This document shows, piece after piece, positions 36,871 to 50,198 of a DNA stretch of 64,000 bases; positions within the stretch are counted from its first letter, which is position 1; each line of letters starts with the position of its first letter. This DNA is from Chionis minor (lineage: Eukaryota > Chordata > Aves > Charadriiformes > Chionididae), in contig VZSF01005687.1 of the NCBI GenBank assembly GCA_013398295.1, positions 63,005 to 127,004 of the forward strand. Direction: 5' to 3'. The notes under the pieces are model-generated. The model ran no database searches, had not been told where the DNA came from, and saw only the letters and a program-made list of their open reading frames with translations. Made by a program: the position numbers and the translations under genes.

Positions 36871-39800
36871 AAGGATTTAGGAGTGACATTCCTCGACGCA
36901 TCTCTGAACTCTGAAATAAATGATTTATCTTTGCATCCAGCCTAACACAAGGACATATATATTTCCTTCTAGAGTCTGCATTCAATTTGAAGAGGTTGCT
37001 CAGTTCAGAAATGAATGAATGAAAGGAACTTTACCTTGGGCATTTACCAGACCTGCATGTATTTCTGGGGAACTAGGGAGAGCATTATGGTACTTACACA
37101 AGAGAAAGATCCCTTTTCAAAATATTCTCCACTATCCATTCTCACACCTTAATATAGAAAGGTATAATTGCTCAAGGGGTAGCTGCATGCATATTATTGA
37201 CAGTCTTCTAATGTATCTGTGGTATGATGGTGGCTAGTGACACAAGTTCAGGAACTATGTTCAGGAAGCAATTTGAAAGAGCGAGGAAGACAGTTGATCC
37301 TGGCAAACTTCAAAAAAGTCATGGCTTGATGGTACTTTGAGTAACAGGTGATTTATAAGGAAAACAGTGCCGATCAAATCACAATAACAAATATGGACAC
37401 TTTCATGGCTAGAACAGATTCCTCCTAAGGTCTTGGAATGAAATCTATCTAAACCTTAATCTTTAAGAGTAGTTTTTAAAAGCCCATCTGCTGTGTCATT
37501 ACCCTTGGCTTGCAAATATTGCAAACTAGTTTCCATACATTTTCCAAAGGAACTATCACGGGAGACTTCAGAAAATGGCAAATGTTTACTAAACATTTAA
37601 TTAAAAACTATCTAAGCAAAACTTGGTTTAGAGCTACTCACAATCACTTGTGTTAGTTCATAAATTTTAAATTATGAATGAAATTTCCAGTCAAGTGTCT
37701 TTAGGGAAATTGCAACCACGGGGTAAAAGATAAAAAATTTTCTGAATTTTCTCCATTTTCCTATCTTTCATATGTCAAAGGTTAAGTCTTTTATGTCATC
37801 ATCTCATTTTTGAGTGGGTTTCCAAAAGTCAGCTGGGACCTGAAAAGATGTGCAATGGAACTAGCCACTTTTGAGAGTAAATTAGATGGGGAAAGAGGAA
37901 TTTATTGAAGACCTGTTCAGCCATGCAAAGGATTTAGCAAAAGATAGGTTTGAGTTTTGGGAAGATATGGAAGATATCTTGTGAAAGACATGGACAAGAC
38001 AGGAAGGACAGAATCATTATACTGTTTCAGTGTAGTAATTACAGTGCTAGGAGGGAGGCCCATCCATCACATCTAAACTACCTCGTGCCTAAGTTCATGA
38101 TTTAACTTTGTTTTGTGTCCTTCTAGAGGGATGTTAGTTCTCTGCTGCTATTTGGGGTGCACTGAAAGTCATAAGGCGTAGTCCAACTCCAAAATCCCGG
38201 GAAGACTTTCTGCCTTTGCATAACAAATTGTCTCTTGATTTATATTTTACTCCTAAGCTTTTGCTCAAGAGTTTACCAGTGCATGGCCTCTTGGCAAATT
38301 TCAAAGCACAATGAGTCTGAAGAGGGGAGAGGGCTGCATTTTCCCGATATTCCCAGAATGCTTTAATATCCAAATCAAGTCCACACTTTGTAGGCATGCC
38401 TAATACCTGATTAGGGCTAGAATGAGTCCAGAAGATTTTCTCCAAGGAGAACAAAAAAATTCTTGAATGGCAAAATCCACAAGTAAGGCAACAGTAATAT
38501 TTTCTGTGACACTGGAATGCTCTTTTCACAAGAGGGGTGATTCCCTGGACTTCTGCAGCTGTGAAGAAAGCACTTCAGAAAAAGCGAGCTTCCTATTGCT
38601 TTCTAAAATCAAGAAATACTGCGTCACAGTACAGAACACATTGCATTAACATCACCAGTACAGGACTCTGTTTTTATCTGCCACAAAATTTGAGTTTATA
38701 TTCCCCAAATACCATTTTAATAGCTTGAAAATAGACCTTAAGCGTTTTCAGTGGATAATTGAGCCATGTGTGTATTTTAGGACAAATATTGGGAAAAGTC
38801 ATGTTCAATACCAATGTCTATACCATTTAAACAATGAAAGCATCAGGTAAGTAACAACATTTGGACAGCAAGTCAATATGACTATGAAAGGTCTCCAATA
38901 ATGAGCAAACTCAGACCAATACACTGTTTGAGTATTTGGCCTTCCTATTGACAAAGGTTGCTTTCAATCACACTGTATCTATTACCATATCAATCATCAC
39001 TCTAAATGAATACAACATGATCATTGACGAAGACATCACTTAAGCAGAGAAACTAAAGGTTCTATAAAAGCAAATAATGAAACTTTGGTTGATCACAGCA
39101 TGAAAATTAGACCTAATCCTTAATCATTCCTACTTTGTAAAGCAAACAAATTGAAGCTAAAAATGTTAACTCTATTTCTTGCTCAGGAACTTAAAATATA
39201 TGGAAATTGATATCACATTCTTAATAATTAAACATAATGCAATTCAATATTTTGTTTGCTACACAAATTAAGATATGGAATTGAACTGATGAAAATGATT
39301 TACGTGCAGGATTAAAATATTGGCAGCTTTATAGAGTGAAATGTCACTATACTGCTGTACCTTCAAGTTTTACATTTCCTCCTTTGAATCCCTGTCAACC
39401 TTCATGAACACTGGAAAGTTTAATCAATGCTTGCAGTAGCCATAACATAACACTGAATATTTTACCTGTGTAATAATCAAATTGCTGTTTAGTACAAGTC
39501 AAAAGCAGAAATGACAAACATATATATTGCAATTGGCAAGGTTACATTTTAAATTACATTAAAATTAAATTCTCACACATTTCTATGATTCCTTTCTCTA
39601 CAACAGCGCAATGTACCCTAAGGCAATCAAATTGTATTTAGAATGACTCAGAGGTCATAAAATTCAAAGACTTATGAGTTCATGTATTCGAATCACTTTT
39701 TAATTTATATGATACAAAGCACTTCTGAAACAAGCATTTTATTTTCTTTAGGTACTCCAAAGGGTGGAATTCAGATTGTAATTTTTGATACGTATTTTCA

Positions 39801-41366
39801 AGATAGTCAATATCAAAAATAGTATCAAGACTGGAAAGGGAAGAAAAGCCTGTCATCCTGGTATTATAGCAGTCTGCTTTCCTTATAAAACAACTTTGAG
39901 TGAAGCTAAAAAATATCCAAGAATGAGGAAATAAGGGCAGTGGCATCACATGAAGCTTAGGAAATTAAATAGAAAATTCATGTAGATTGTTCTAAAGGTT
40001 GCCAAAACCATGGAGCTTAGTTCTAAAGTTTCAGATCAAAACCGCTAGTACAACTAATTGAAAAGATAGCTAAAGTTTTTTTCTAGGAAAGGAAAAAAAA
40101 GGTATTTTTGCATAATGTCACAAAGCAGAGAAGAAAGACTAAGATAAATTTGAAATCCATTAGAAACAGTTTGTCTTTAAAAAGGTTTAATGACCACCCT
40201 TTATTTGAATAAACAGATTTTCTGCCAACTTTCCAAAAGAGATCAATGTATAAAATAGTCCCATTATCTGTAAATTATAAACCACTTAAATAACTTCACA
40301 AGGAAGGGATATAAATATTAATTTTTGCTTAAAATGTTCCTAATTTATATTTAGAAAGTATCCCCTTCTGGATATTTTAATAAACAGGTGCAGTGCAAGA
40401 AATACATTATGTCATAGATATATATTTGAAAATATAAATTAAAAAAACACTAGCACTGTCAATGACATTCTTTGTTGTATTATCCCTTCAGCACTGGACT
40501 GGATCTATTAAATATCTACTGGGCTAATAATTTAAGTGGTATTTGGCCTAGATGTATGTTACAAGCATATAGAAATTTAAGAATCTAGAAAGTGCTCTGG
40601 TCCACCTAGTCAATCCCGTCATTGCTGTAACACTCAGCAGGAAAGCCTGATTTTTCCAGCAGGTGTATCCGGCTATATCAAATGTTTAATCCACCTGTGC
40701 AAGACAGCCAGTTTCAGAGCATTTATTCATGGGAGTGGTTTGCTTTACTGTCTCCAATTCTATGTCTGATCACATACAGAGTGGCAGTTTTATAATACAA
40801 AAATATGCAATACTTCAAAAAGGTTCATTAAGCTAACCTCTGTTACAAAGGTAATTTACATTTACTGTACTTCAGGCCATTACAGGTGCCATCATTCTCG
40901 GCAAACATGAATAGAAAGCCGCAGTTTTTACCCCAATTTGATCTTCATTTTTCTCACAGCTAGCATTCAACAGGGCTGAGGCAGACAAGTAAGAATGACT
41001 CCACTGCATGCCATTCCCTGTTTTGGGTTGCTACAGGCAGACATTTCCCCTCCATCCTCTGCAATCACACATTGGCAAAAGGCAATTCTCAAGAGTTTTA
41101 GCATTTGGATTCTGTTTCTTGCACCCTTTAAGTTTAAGCCAAATTAAGCCAAATCTTATTCAGAATCTTTAATCAGCACCTTTACTTTGATTCATATGAC
41201 AATTGCCACTCCTCATGAATTTCCTATATATTACTCTGTTTAGTCATATGAGATGTATCTCAAATGGAACCTCATTACCAATATATTTGTGCTTGTAGCT
41301 CTGGTCCCATCCAGCTTTGAGAAGACAAACAACAGTGACAGCAATGAAAGCAAAAATAATGGTTTC
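36869..41366. other. Unique non-coding DNA
   Basis: No supported gene. A 131-codon minus-strand frame at 38134-38529 is opposed by two plus-strand frames at 38467-38728 and has no recognised domain. Around 40570-40720 there is moderately complex sequence that might be an old repeat, but I cannot assign it. Confidence 0.6.
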
Positions 41367-41530
41367 CCTCCATTTTGAAGATGGACAAAAGCTGGAGATG
41401 AAGGATGATTTTTTAATTTTTGCCCCCATCACTCTATACGATGCACACAGTGTAACAGCAGGTTTTTTTCCAGTAACATGGTGGGAACAGAGCCGGGATT
41501 TCAGGACTAAAGGGCAAAGCATGCTTTTCC
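41367..41530 (-). mobile_element. Probable MIR-type ancient SINE relic
   Basis: The plus strand reads CTCCATTTTGAAGATGGAC, then after a gap GTGGGAACAGAGCCGGGATT. These match the order of the MIR reverse complement (CATTTTACAGATGAGG, then GTGGCAGAGCCGGGATT). The region between is strongly diverged, and the promoter and tail ends are not clear. MIR-like SINEs are shared across amniotes. The overlapping 80- and 92-codon frames on opposite strands here are therefore not genes. Confidence 0.55.
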
Positions 41531-42754
41531 CTGTTGCAACCCAAGCTGAAACAGTTTAAAGCAACATCACTACCTATAGTTCCACTCGTGTTCTACTGAC
41601 AGGGGATCTGGACTTTAGTTTCCAAAATTACCTTAGAGTTTGTGCAAAAGGAAATAATTTCTTTTTAAACAGAAGACTTTTAATGCAGTAGATGCTTATT
41701 TGTGCTATCTCCATAACATCTGCAACACTGGCACTTTAATCCAAAAGGAAAGTTAAGGGTCATAAAGTGCAACAGAGGAAGGACTGGTAGGGAAGCAATC
41801 AGTGATAGACAAAGCCACTGATGGAGGCTGAGAAGCTTGAGGAAAGTTACAGCAATGTTACAGGGGTTTGTGATTAGTGCATTAGTGTAAGATGAGTTCT
41901 GAGCAAGTCAGCATTGCCAGAAAATGATTGCTGCTGAGTAAAAAGTACTGCATGGTACTGGGTGAAACAGTCAAGTGCTGGATAGGTGGTCAAGATTTGG
42001 AGAGCAGTGAAAGCAATGTAGCCTGTGCTTATTATGGTGAGTAGAAAAGGCTGGATCAGAGCAAAGAGGCAAATCAGCAACTGTGCTAGAGCAGGTAAGG
42101 AAAGTTACAGGGCATCTCAAATGTTATTTCTAGTGCCCTTCACAAGTGCTGGACATGCTGTGAACATGTCCTACGTCTTTTTCTACTCCACCCCATACAG
42201 AACATACCTTCGCCTGGCAGCTGGATGATAGCTCCTCAAGACTTCATCTCCCACCAATGACAGTGTTTTTTGTTGCATCAAAAATTCTGACTTGTACTCC
42301 CTACCCAGTTGAGTCTATCTTATTTTCCACTCCCTTCTTGGAAGGGAGGCAATCTCTCCCTTATCAGCCTTCTCTAAAATAAGGAGCCATTTATAAAATA
42401 TATGGCCATGGTACTTCAGAACGTGCCAAAACTTCAATATGTTATTGACATTGCAAACCAATCCAATTTCAGGTATTTCTTTACTACAACTTGCCAGAAA
42501 ATAATTTTGTTAGTATGTCTATTAAAATAGCCCCTTCCATCAAAGTTTTATTGTAATCCTCTGATTGGTCCAGCTTTTTACTAGGATAACACAGATTGTA
42601 TGAATGTCTTGCCAGACAAGTATGACCTGATTGTTTTAAACAGGCATTTCACTTTTGCCCCCACTAATTCAGAATAGGACATGTAATTTACTACAGTTGA
42701 AATGGAGATTCTTTGATCTCTTTTTATAATCCCCAGACACTGTAGACTTACAAC
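41531..42754. other. Unique non-coding DNA, nothing recognised
   Basis: Single-copy sequence between two ancient repeat relics. Opposing 67- and 68-codon frames near 41.9-42.2 kb have no recognised domain. Confidence 0.6.
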
Positions 42755-42825
42755 AGTGAGTGGGCTTAGCCATGTGACTTCCATTAAAATCAATGGGACT
42801 CTCATGGCATGAAATCCCACACAAC
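42755..42825. mobile_element. Possible ancient amniote repeat relic (ATCAATGGGACT motif)
   Basis: The stretch CTTCCATTAAAATCAATGGG followed by ACTCTCATGGCATG resembles the CCATTGACTTCAATGGGACT-type segment found in old dispersed amniote repeats. The motif is short, and both family and orientation are uncertain. Confidence 0.35.
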
Positions 42826-43235
42826 CATTCCATTGAAAATTAATTATTCGTAGTAATAACACATTTCTCTTTCCATCTAAGCATTGCAAACATCCTTTCC
42901 AACATTAATTAATTATGGTTCAAAAGCTGTACTGTGCTAATGAAGCAGGCAGTTTATACCTATTTTTGTATTTGTGTATACAGAGACAAAGCCAGACAAT
43001 TCTAGGTCTGTTTAAGGAAATTTCAAAGAACCTCCCTTTTCTGGGAGTTTCACTGGTTTTGATGAACTCCTACCATAACCAGTGGGAACTATACTGTAAA
43101 AGTACTCCAGTGTCTTCTAGACATTTTTCTCCAAAGCACAAGAGTTAAGGGATAAAAAGTGGATCTCTGTAGAAAATTAGTCTAGCCCTGGGGTTGTTTT
43201 AAGATTTTATTTTCCACAGCACACAAACCTGGAAT

Positions 43236-43316
43236 AACCTAAGGAAAGTCACAGTGAGTTTGTGGTCAAGTCTGAAGCAGAATCTACTAGTCTACTCTGA
43301 TCCCCACTCTCAGTAC
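43236..43316 (-). mobile_element. Probable MIR-type ancient SINE relic
   Basis: The plus strand reads GGAAAGTCACAGTGAGTT, TGTGGTCAAGTCTGAAGC and then a CTACTCTGATCCCCACTCTC segment. The order resembles the MIR-family reverse complement (GGTCACACAGCGAGT, GTGGCAGAGC, then CTGACTCC and the -CAGTGCTCT end). Divergence is high, and only the central portion is recognisable. Confidence 0.45.
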
Positions 43317-44997
43317 TAAAAGTTAGTCCTTCCCTCCATAAACACTGTTATCAGTTCAGATTTGACAGTTCAGCCCCAGAATTCAGATCTGCCTTTTGCC
43401 ATTCTCTGTCTTTGACTGTCAGCTAAAATACAGCACTATCTTTGGGTAGGTTTTATGGAACTCATAATAATTGTGTATTGAGTATTGCCTGACGAAAACA
43501 CTAAGCTGTAAGCTGTGTACTCATGTTAACAGTATCGGTTTCAGTCTTTGATTTGTGCAGATACCCTGTATGCAAGTACTGCTGGCTTTATAAATTCAAA
43601 AATGTTTAGGTGTCTGGTCCCCACTTCTAGCCACCTGAAAATCTCTCTACAGTCTCCAGAGAGAGTTATGCACCAAATTAGGATTGGAGTTCAAAAAAAC
43701 CCCACAGTGCAAGCCCATACTAAATGACAGAAAACACTGAGGAGAGATGAATCTGAAACCCCAATTCACCTATGGATTTAGTCCTTCTGGATAGATGCCT
43801 CACCCTAAGCTTTCTACCAGGCCTCACCATCCACATTTTCCCTTTGTGAATGGATGATTGGCTTTTTCTTTTGAAACACAGGTGGAGAGAAATGTGAAGG
43901 TGACAACAATATATTGTTTCTGACAGCTGTTTAATGGAAAACACATAAACAGTCCTAGGAAGTATGGGGTCTCCCAAAGAACAGTGTCCTATTAACTACA
44001 GGAACAACAGCACTTCCTCTCGAGTTTACCCTTCCAGGGCCCAGGAGTCCCACATTCATTTTCTTCTTTTATTCACAAGGCACTCCTTTTCAAATTAATG
44101 ACAGAAAAATGGTCCTATTCAAGGTTATTTTGTTATTATGGTGTCACTTTAAGAAGGTAAGAGATGATGGTTTATGTCTTTTCAAGCTGAAGAGGACATA
44201 GAACCCATGTCACCCAGTCCTTGTACCTGAAACCTGATTATTGGTTACTTAGAAGGTGAGATCTTGCACTCCATCAAATGCTTTTGAATGACAACAGATG
44301 TGATTCTTTTGTTTCATATTGAAGTCTGGGTAAAACATTAAACCATGCCTAATAAAGCAGAGTCATAAGGGGACATAGTCCCCCAGGCACCTCATCTGTA
44401 AATCCCAAATAGACTTAGGTATTGAGATGGCTACAGTTTTCTGATGGCATGCAATAATCAATTCCTGCACACCCATGATAATTTTACTAGCTAAAAAAAA
44501 GTGTCTGGGTGGTTTATGACAGTTTCTGAAACTTGTCTCTCACATGTCTGTGCCTTGTTTGCTTTCTGCATTTCAGAGAGACAAGATAGCAGCAGTCAGT
44601 GAATCAGGTTCCTATTGGGAGAGGCAACCTGTCCTTTAGTGACTGCAGAGTCTGAGCACTGTGATTTATCAGAAACATACATATTATCCTGAGGAGGCCA
44701 CAGCTCCTAGTTTCTAGAAAATTCAGATATATTTCCTTGCTGATGGAGTGTACCCCACGTATTTTTCTGTGCTTTTGTTGTATCATTATATATATTTCAC
44801 CTCAACACTAATCTATGTGCCTAAGGCCTGTACTCAAAACTCTCAGACAGGGATTTTCCAGGAGACTAAAACCTAGAATTCATGTACCAAAGTCAAGGTA
44901 GTCTCAGCACCCTCAACAAGTAGCACTTAAGCTTCAGCCACCAATATAAATCTTTGGAGAAATCTCTTGTTCAGTTTTCTTTTCTCTTTCTGCTGTC

Positions 44998-45038
44998 CAT
45001 ATATATATGTATGTGTGTATACATATGTGTATATATAC
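44998..45038. repeat. TA/TG dinucleotide mixed array
   Basis: Alternating TA and TG units flanked by C-rich sequence. A short mutable simple repeat; the 66-codon minus frame across it carries the resulting Tyr/Thr repeat. Confidence 0.85.
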
Positions 45039-47660
45039 AATCCTCCTCTCTTTTTATGTAATTTGCAAATGTCTAGTCTCCATTCCAGACCACCTTCCTT
45101 AGAGGTGGCTGGGCAACATTTGCACATTGTTTCCTAAGTTGCAAAAGACCTTACACTGGAAGTAGCCTCCATTCCAATTACTTTCTAAAGAAAAGGGATC
45201 CTCAGATTTTCTCACAGTATAGACTGTGCTTTAGTTCAGACGCAAAGAAAGGACAACAGTTGCAGGAAGATATCATTCCTCTTTATTAACAGCAGAATAA
45301 CTTTGCCTGCCCTTTGGAAATTAGAAAAATAATTCAAAATTCATATAGTGCAGCAGTTTATGCAAGTTGTTATATTAACACAACTACAAAATCAACAAGC
45401 TGCCTACTTTTTAACTAAACATCCTCTCCTAGACTAACAAGGAATTGCAGTCGGCACTTTGGAATGACATTAAGTTTGTGACAAAGAAGTTACATTCTAA
45501 AATGGCAATCTCACTTTGCTCTGCTAAGAAACAGCAGCATCACTGGGGGCTGGCAAAACTTCAGCTTGTCTTAAGCTTTGCAGTATTTACCTCTGCAGCT
45601 ACCTAAGCATACCTGCAAACCAGGGAGTTCGCGATGCAAGGCCTGAGATTATCTTTCACTTGCAGTTGCAAAGCCAGAAACACAAATTACACCTACATAA
45701 ACAAAGGCTAAGCTTCAGAAGGCTGTGGAAGGAACTTGCCAGCAATATGATATGCTTTTGTCTCTACTCATGCTTCTGTGCCTAAGAACATATCATGCAT
45801 TCACAACAGACTAACTTAAAGGCAGTGCATCACTCTAAATTTCAAATCTCTTTTTTATTATCAGTTTAAGTCACAAACATAACATTAAACTTTTTTTGTA
45901 TCTGACTTATTAGATTTAGAGTGTTGGTGCACCAGTTCAAGGTAACTAAACAGCTTTATTATATCAGCAATAGCCCTGCAAGATATCCTCATTGTATTCT
46001 GAAGGACTTAATTTAAGGAGAAGATACTGCAAAATGTTCTATTTTAGAGAGCCATAATCAGATAAATAGTGAGGAGACACAAAAGGAGAACTCTAAGATC
46101 CTATGGGAACAAGAGCGGGAGCCATACCCTTAATCTAATGGGATGTATTTCAGTATAGTGCACAAAAAAGTAGGTATTCTCTTTGTATTAACAATACAGC
46201 AATCTCAGGAGCACTTGTCCATGTAGCATGCTGAATATTTATCCCTATTTGTCAAGAGTTTTTAAACAGTGTATTGTTATTACAGATGTTCATAGTAGTT
46301 AATCAAATAAAAGAGGAATGGTCTTCTAAATTAACCCCCTTTAAATCAAACTTTTAAAATGCCATATCCTATCTTCAGTGGAAACACAAGCTCCGCTTTC
46401 ATAACTAATATTAAGTGATTGCATGTAGACCACAACCAAAAAAAAGGAAGCAAAACTTCCTCTCTTTCCATTTTATGGGCTTGTTAAAAAGAGGCTAAAA
46501 ACACCATTTTGTTTGTTAGATTCAGAAACCTCACAGCTCTAGGTGCAAAATGAGAGGAAGCTGTTCTGCAATTGAAAATGAACAATAGATTTAAATAGCA
46601 CCGAAGGCATGAAAATAGCTGGCTACAAGCCCAGAATCTATAAATAGTACCAAACTTGTTCATCATAACTCCACTGACGATGACAACATCATCAGGATAT
46701 GAAAACAGAAAAAGCAGAAAAGGAATAAAAGCAATGGACCTCAGGAATGAAAGGCCAAGCTTTTCCAGAGCAAGCTATTCAAGTTAGACAGCAATCCTAG
46801 GGTGGGAAAGCGGCAATGGCAACTAATAATGCCATGAATCCTGCTATGAAACAGTGCCAGGGAAGGAGGAAGGAAAAATAAAAGGAACCAGTCCACTGCA
46901 GAATCAGTGTTATTGATGCGGATTCCTAATTTTTATGCGAATAGTGAAATGTAATGTTTATCATTTGTCTTGAGCATGATGAATACAGTATGTGATTTAT
47001 ACAAACAAAACCTTTCACTTAGCACAGAAGTTATGACATACCCTTCCTTCCCTTTTCCATGTAAATCCCTTTAACTTTTAAACAAAACCAGAAATAGCAC
47101 CAATACTACACAGATTTTTTTTACTTTTTTTAGGCTTTCTTCATCGAGCTTAATAACGCAGAACTACAAACTCCGTGGAACAATGTGACCATTAACGTGA
47201 ATAAAAATAACCCAAAATTATAGCAATATATATGGAAACAACTGACTGCAGAGAAAAATCTTCTCCTGTAAAAATACAATATGACTGAAAGAAGAGCTAG
47301 AGGAAAAAATTCAATTCGCATAGATGGAAGACAGAGTACATAAAATATGTTCAAAATAAAACAAAACAGAAACAGGTTCCAGTGGTATGATACTCAGATC
47401 AGATCTCAAATCCAGAGAGGGAGCATGATGACTTATCATATACGCTCATAAATTTGAGCAGATGATTTCATTTTCTATCATTCCCAGTTGATTTCTGTAA
47501 TCCTTGCTCCCTTTGATTAGAAACTTACTCTACAATAATATCTATGGGGCTATTTTCAAAGTGAGACATTCCTTAACATGAGAAAAGGTGACGGATTCTA
47601 GATGTCAGTATTCAGAACCACATGGTTTGTGTGATTGAAACTCTTCCCCCACCAAATACT

Positions 47661-47684
47661 CCCCCCATGGGGGGGGGTGTGTGT
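47661..47684. repeat. C6-AT-G9 palindrome followed by TG run
   Basis: CCCCCCATGGGGGG is a perfect 14-base palindrome with an NcoI-type CCATGG core, extended by three more G and a short TG run. It could form a small hairpin. A sequencing or assembly length error in the G run is possible. Confidence 0.85.
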
Positions 47685-49365
47685 GGAAATCCCAAACCAG
47701 AAAGAAAGTACAGACAGTGCCAAAAGGATGCTCTTTCCTTGTCACTCTGAGCACTCACCCCTTACCCCACCACTTAAAGGCATGGTATTTGCCTGAAGTG
47801 CTTGGCAGGGTTAGCAGTTTGCTACGCATCTGCTGAAGGGCTAAGCAAGCGCTGGTGAGTCACAAAGGCTGTCTTCTCCCCGCCCCCCACATGCATACAT
47901 ACTTACTAGCCCGATTTGTAGAAGGTAAAAATGGCAGCTTGCAAGGGGCAAGCCAAGGTAAAAACTAAGCAGACTTGTGGTACGAAACTCAGGAGAAGCC
48001 AACCTTTTTAGACAGGTGAGGTTACCTAACTGGCACAGGTTTTTGTTAATTAACCCATTCTATAAAGATGGTTTTTGGCTTTATAGAGGATGAATTTTGG
48101 ATTGGAAAAAGCTGAAAGAGCCTGTATACAGACGCAGTCTTTCAAAATAGATCCCCAAAAATATTTAGATATAATTTCAGACGACCCACTACTATCAAAC
48201 ATGCCACTATTTTGAGACACATTAATGAAGGATACTTTTGGATAAGATGTAGACATGCAGGAATACTCTCAGGGAACTTTCTGTCCCATGTGCCTTTGCT
48301 CTGAAGATGATTGTCACTTACTGGGATTGTCCCTCGGCCAGGAAAAAAAAAAAGGGGTTTAGCCTGAAAATATCAGCTTTCAGAGAGCTCCATCAGAGAT
48401 GTGCTTTGTAATATGGTATCAGTCTTATGAAGCTTTTAAAGTCAAAAACCAAATGGAATATCAAATGAAAGCATATGAAGCATTGGGTAACACACAACAT
48501 TTGAAATTAAAGTGTCATAAAGTATCATTTATATAAAAAGGAAAGTTCACCTCTGGTAATAAAATATTATTATTTATTATTTTATTTTAAATAATAATTA
48601 AATTATTAAAAAATGTGATACGATCCACCAAACTACTTTAAAAGAAATTGAAAATACTGATGCCATGTGTATACAAAGGCAGTGGACTGAAATTTGACTT
48701 TGCTAGCAAGTAAGGCGAAGCAGCCCAGGTTTCTTGGCCTAACAGCAGCATTCCTGATAAAAACATAATAAAATGGACGGAGAAGTATATATATGTTCCT
48801 GAGTTTCTGGAGGCAGTGGCATAGTTTCTCTCCTGGTGCAGTACAGAGTGCTCATAGAACTGTTCTAAGTAATGACTAAAGCTGAACAGGTTCAAATAGC
48901 TGTTCCAGCTACTAGAAATAAGCTGAGCATATCCACTGCCTATCCTGGTTGCCAGCAGAATTTGAGGTAGCTTGGTCAAGTATCTTAAAGTCATCGCACA
49001 CACCACCAGTGCCTGGGTAAAAAGTTTCATCAATGCTTTGGGTTGTAGAGTATTCTTGAGGGAACAGAGAGTGGGTTAAAATGATAAAATGAGAGTGTGT
49101 GTCTAAACAGTTAGAAATACAAGCTCTTTTTACTTTTAAAAATATTCCACAAAGAAGTAATCTAAACACTACACATAGATACTTCATCTAAACCAATTAA
49201 CATAATATCCAGTGCCAAACTGTGAAAGTTAGAAATCTATACCTTGCTATGATCATTCCATCGTTTATGCCAAACCAATGCTGATACATTGCCCTAACAG
49301 CAATACAGTGTCATTAGGAGCATAAAGACTGCAAATATTTTCCAGGACATTGATATATTTATGGT

Positions 49366-49480
49366 GGGAAAAAAAAGAAAAGAAAAGAAAAGAAAAGAAA
49401 AGAAAAGAAAAGAAAAGAAAAGAAAAGAAAAGAAAAGAAAAGAAAAGAAAAGAAAAGAAAAGAAAAGAAAAGAAAAAGAA
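49366..49480 (+). repeat. (AAAAG)n pentanucleotide homopurine array
   Basis: A 115-base run with no pyrimidine on the plus strand, mostly AAAAG units (about 20). It keeps frames open on both strands, giving spurious Lys/Arg/Glu-rich and Phe/Ser-rich products. It is likely length-polymorphic and triplex-capable (inference). Confidence 0.96.
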
Positions 49481-50007
49481 CAGAAAATCTCCCAGTATTC
49501 TGATGTCAATTTGACTGAGCCAGACAATCCTTCAACTTTTAAGAAGAACAGTTTAGGAACCTTTAATTCTCCTCACCTCTTAGAAATGATGGCGGCCTGC
49601 CAAGGAGGAACAGGTTTTGTGCTAAGCCTCTGCTTAGACTATATTCCTCCTACCAGATCTTCCTGCCAGAGGCATCAGTAGGATTTGAAAGCAAGGGCTG
49701 TGGGCCACAGATAGAAATTCAATATTTTTTGGGAGAAAAAGATAAGCCCCAGGAGCTCTGTGTTTTACTGCTCTCTTCACTGTGGAGAGTGGCACTTGAT
49801 GTGATCCTCACTGTTGAGCATGACACAATACATTTCAGAGCTGAAACTATTGGACTGTAGCTAGATTTTGCTTTAGGGTGGAAATAGGTAGTGTTCTAGA
49901 ATCAAGAAAATACAAAAAATGATGGGGATGTTGAGTCCTCACAAAGCAAATAAACTAAACATAATACAATAGAGCTGGAGGCAGGCTGCACTACCCCCAC
50001 TTTATGT

Positions 50008-50025
50008 ACACACACACACACACAC
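50008..50025 (+). repeat. (AC)9 microsatellite
   Basis: Nine AC units between TTTATGT and TTTATTTATTTAATT. A simple dinucleotide repeat. Confidence 0.93.
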
Positions 50026-50170
50026 TTTATTTATTTAATTTTGTTTAATAGAAAGTACAGAGCATTTATTGGCATGCAGAGCCTTCTCACTAGTTTGTGA
50101 ATTGCATTAAGTCATCTCACCTGGGGCTTAGTATTCACCCCTTGTAGGCATGCAAACCAAATATTAGGGG

Positions 50171-50198
50171 AAAAAAAAGGAAAAAAGAAAAAAAAAAA
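50171..50198 (+). repeat. A-rich low-complexity run
   Basis: A8GG, A6G and A11 follow a GGGG run. No element is recognisable next to it. Confidence 0.85.

Larger units (their letters stand above)
43317..49365. other. Unique non-coding DNA with minor simple repeats
   Basis: No supported gene. It contains a TA/TG mixed array at 44998-45038, the C6-AT-G9 palindrome at 47661-47677, and an AT-only stretch near 48562-48612. A 131-codon minus-strand frame at 48638-49033, with an overlapping 91-codon frame, has no recognised domain. A7C4 occurs at 43693-43703. Complex, non-repetitive sequence at 45.5-45.75 kb and 47.75-47.95 kb is unassigned. Confidence 0.6.

Noticed and set aside
38134..38529. 131-codon minus-strand open frame with several Cys
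   Set aside because: The Cys spacing fits no zinc-finger pattern I know, opposing frames overlap it, and no exon boundaries are evident.
40570..40720. Possible old LINE fragment
   Set aside because: A few words recall CR1-like tails (GGTCCACCTAGTC), but alignment by eye breaks down immediately.
48638..49187. Overlapping 131- and 91-codon minus-strand frames
   Set aside because: Two frames open over the same DNA suggest a shortage of stops by chance. Neither product is recognisable.
49361..49681. Lys-rich repeat protein frame
   Set aside because: It is produced by the (AAAAG)n array, which stays open in all frames.
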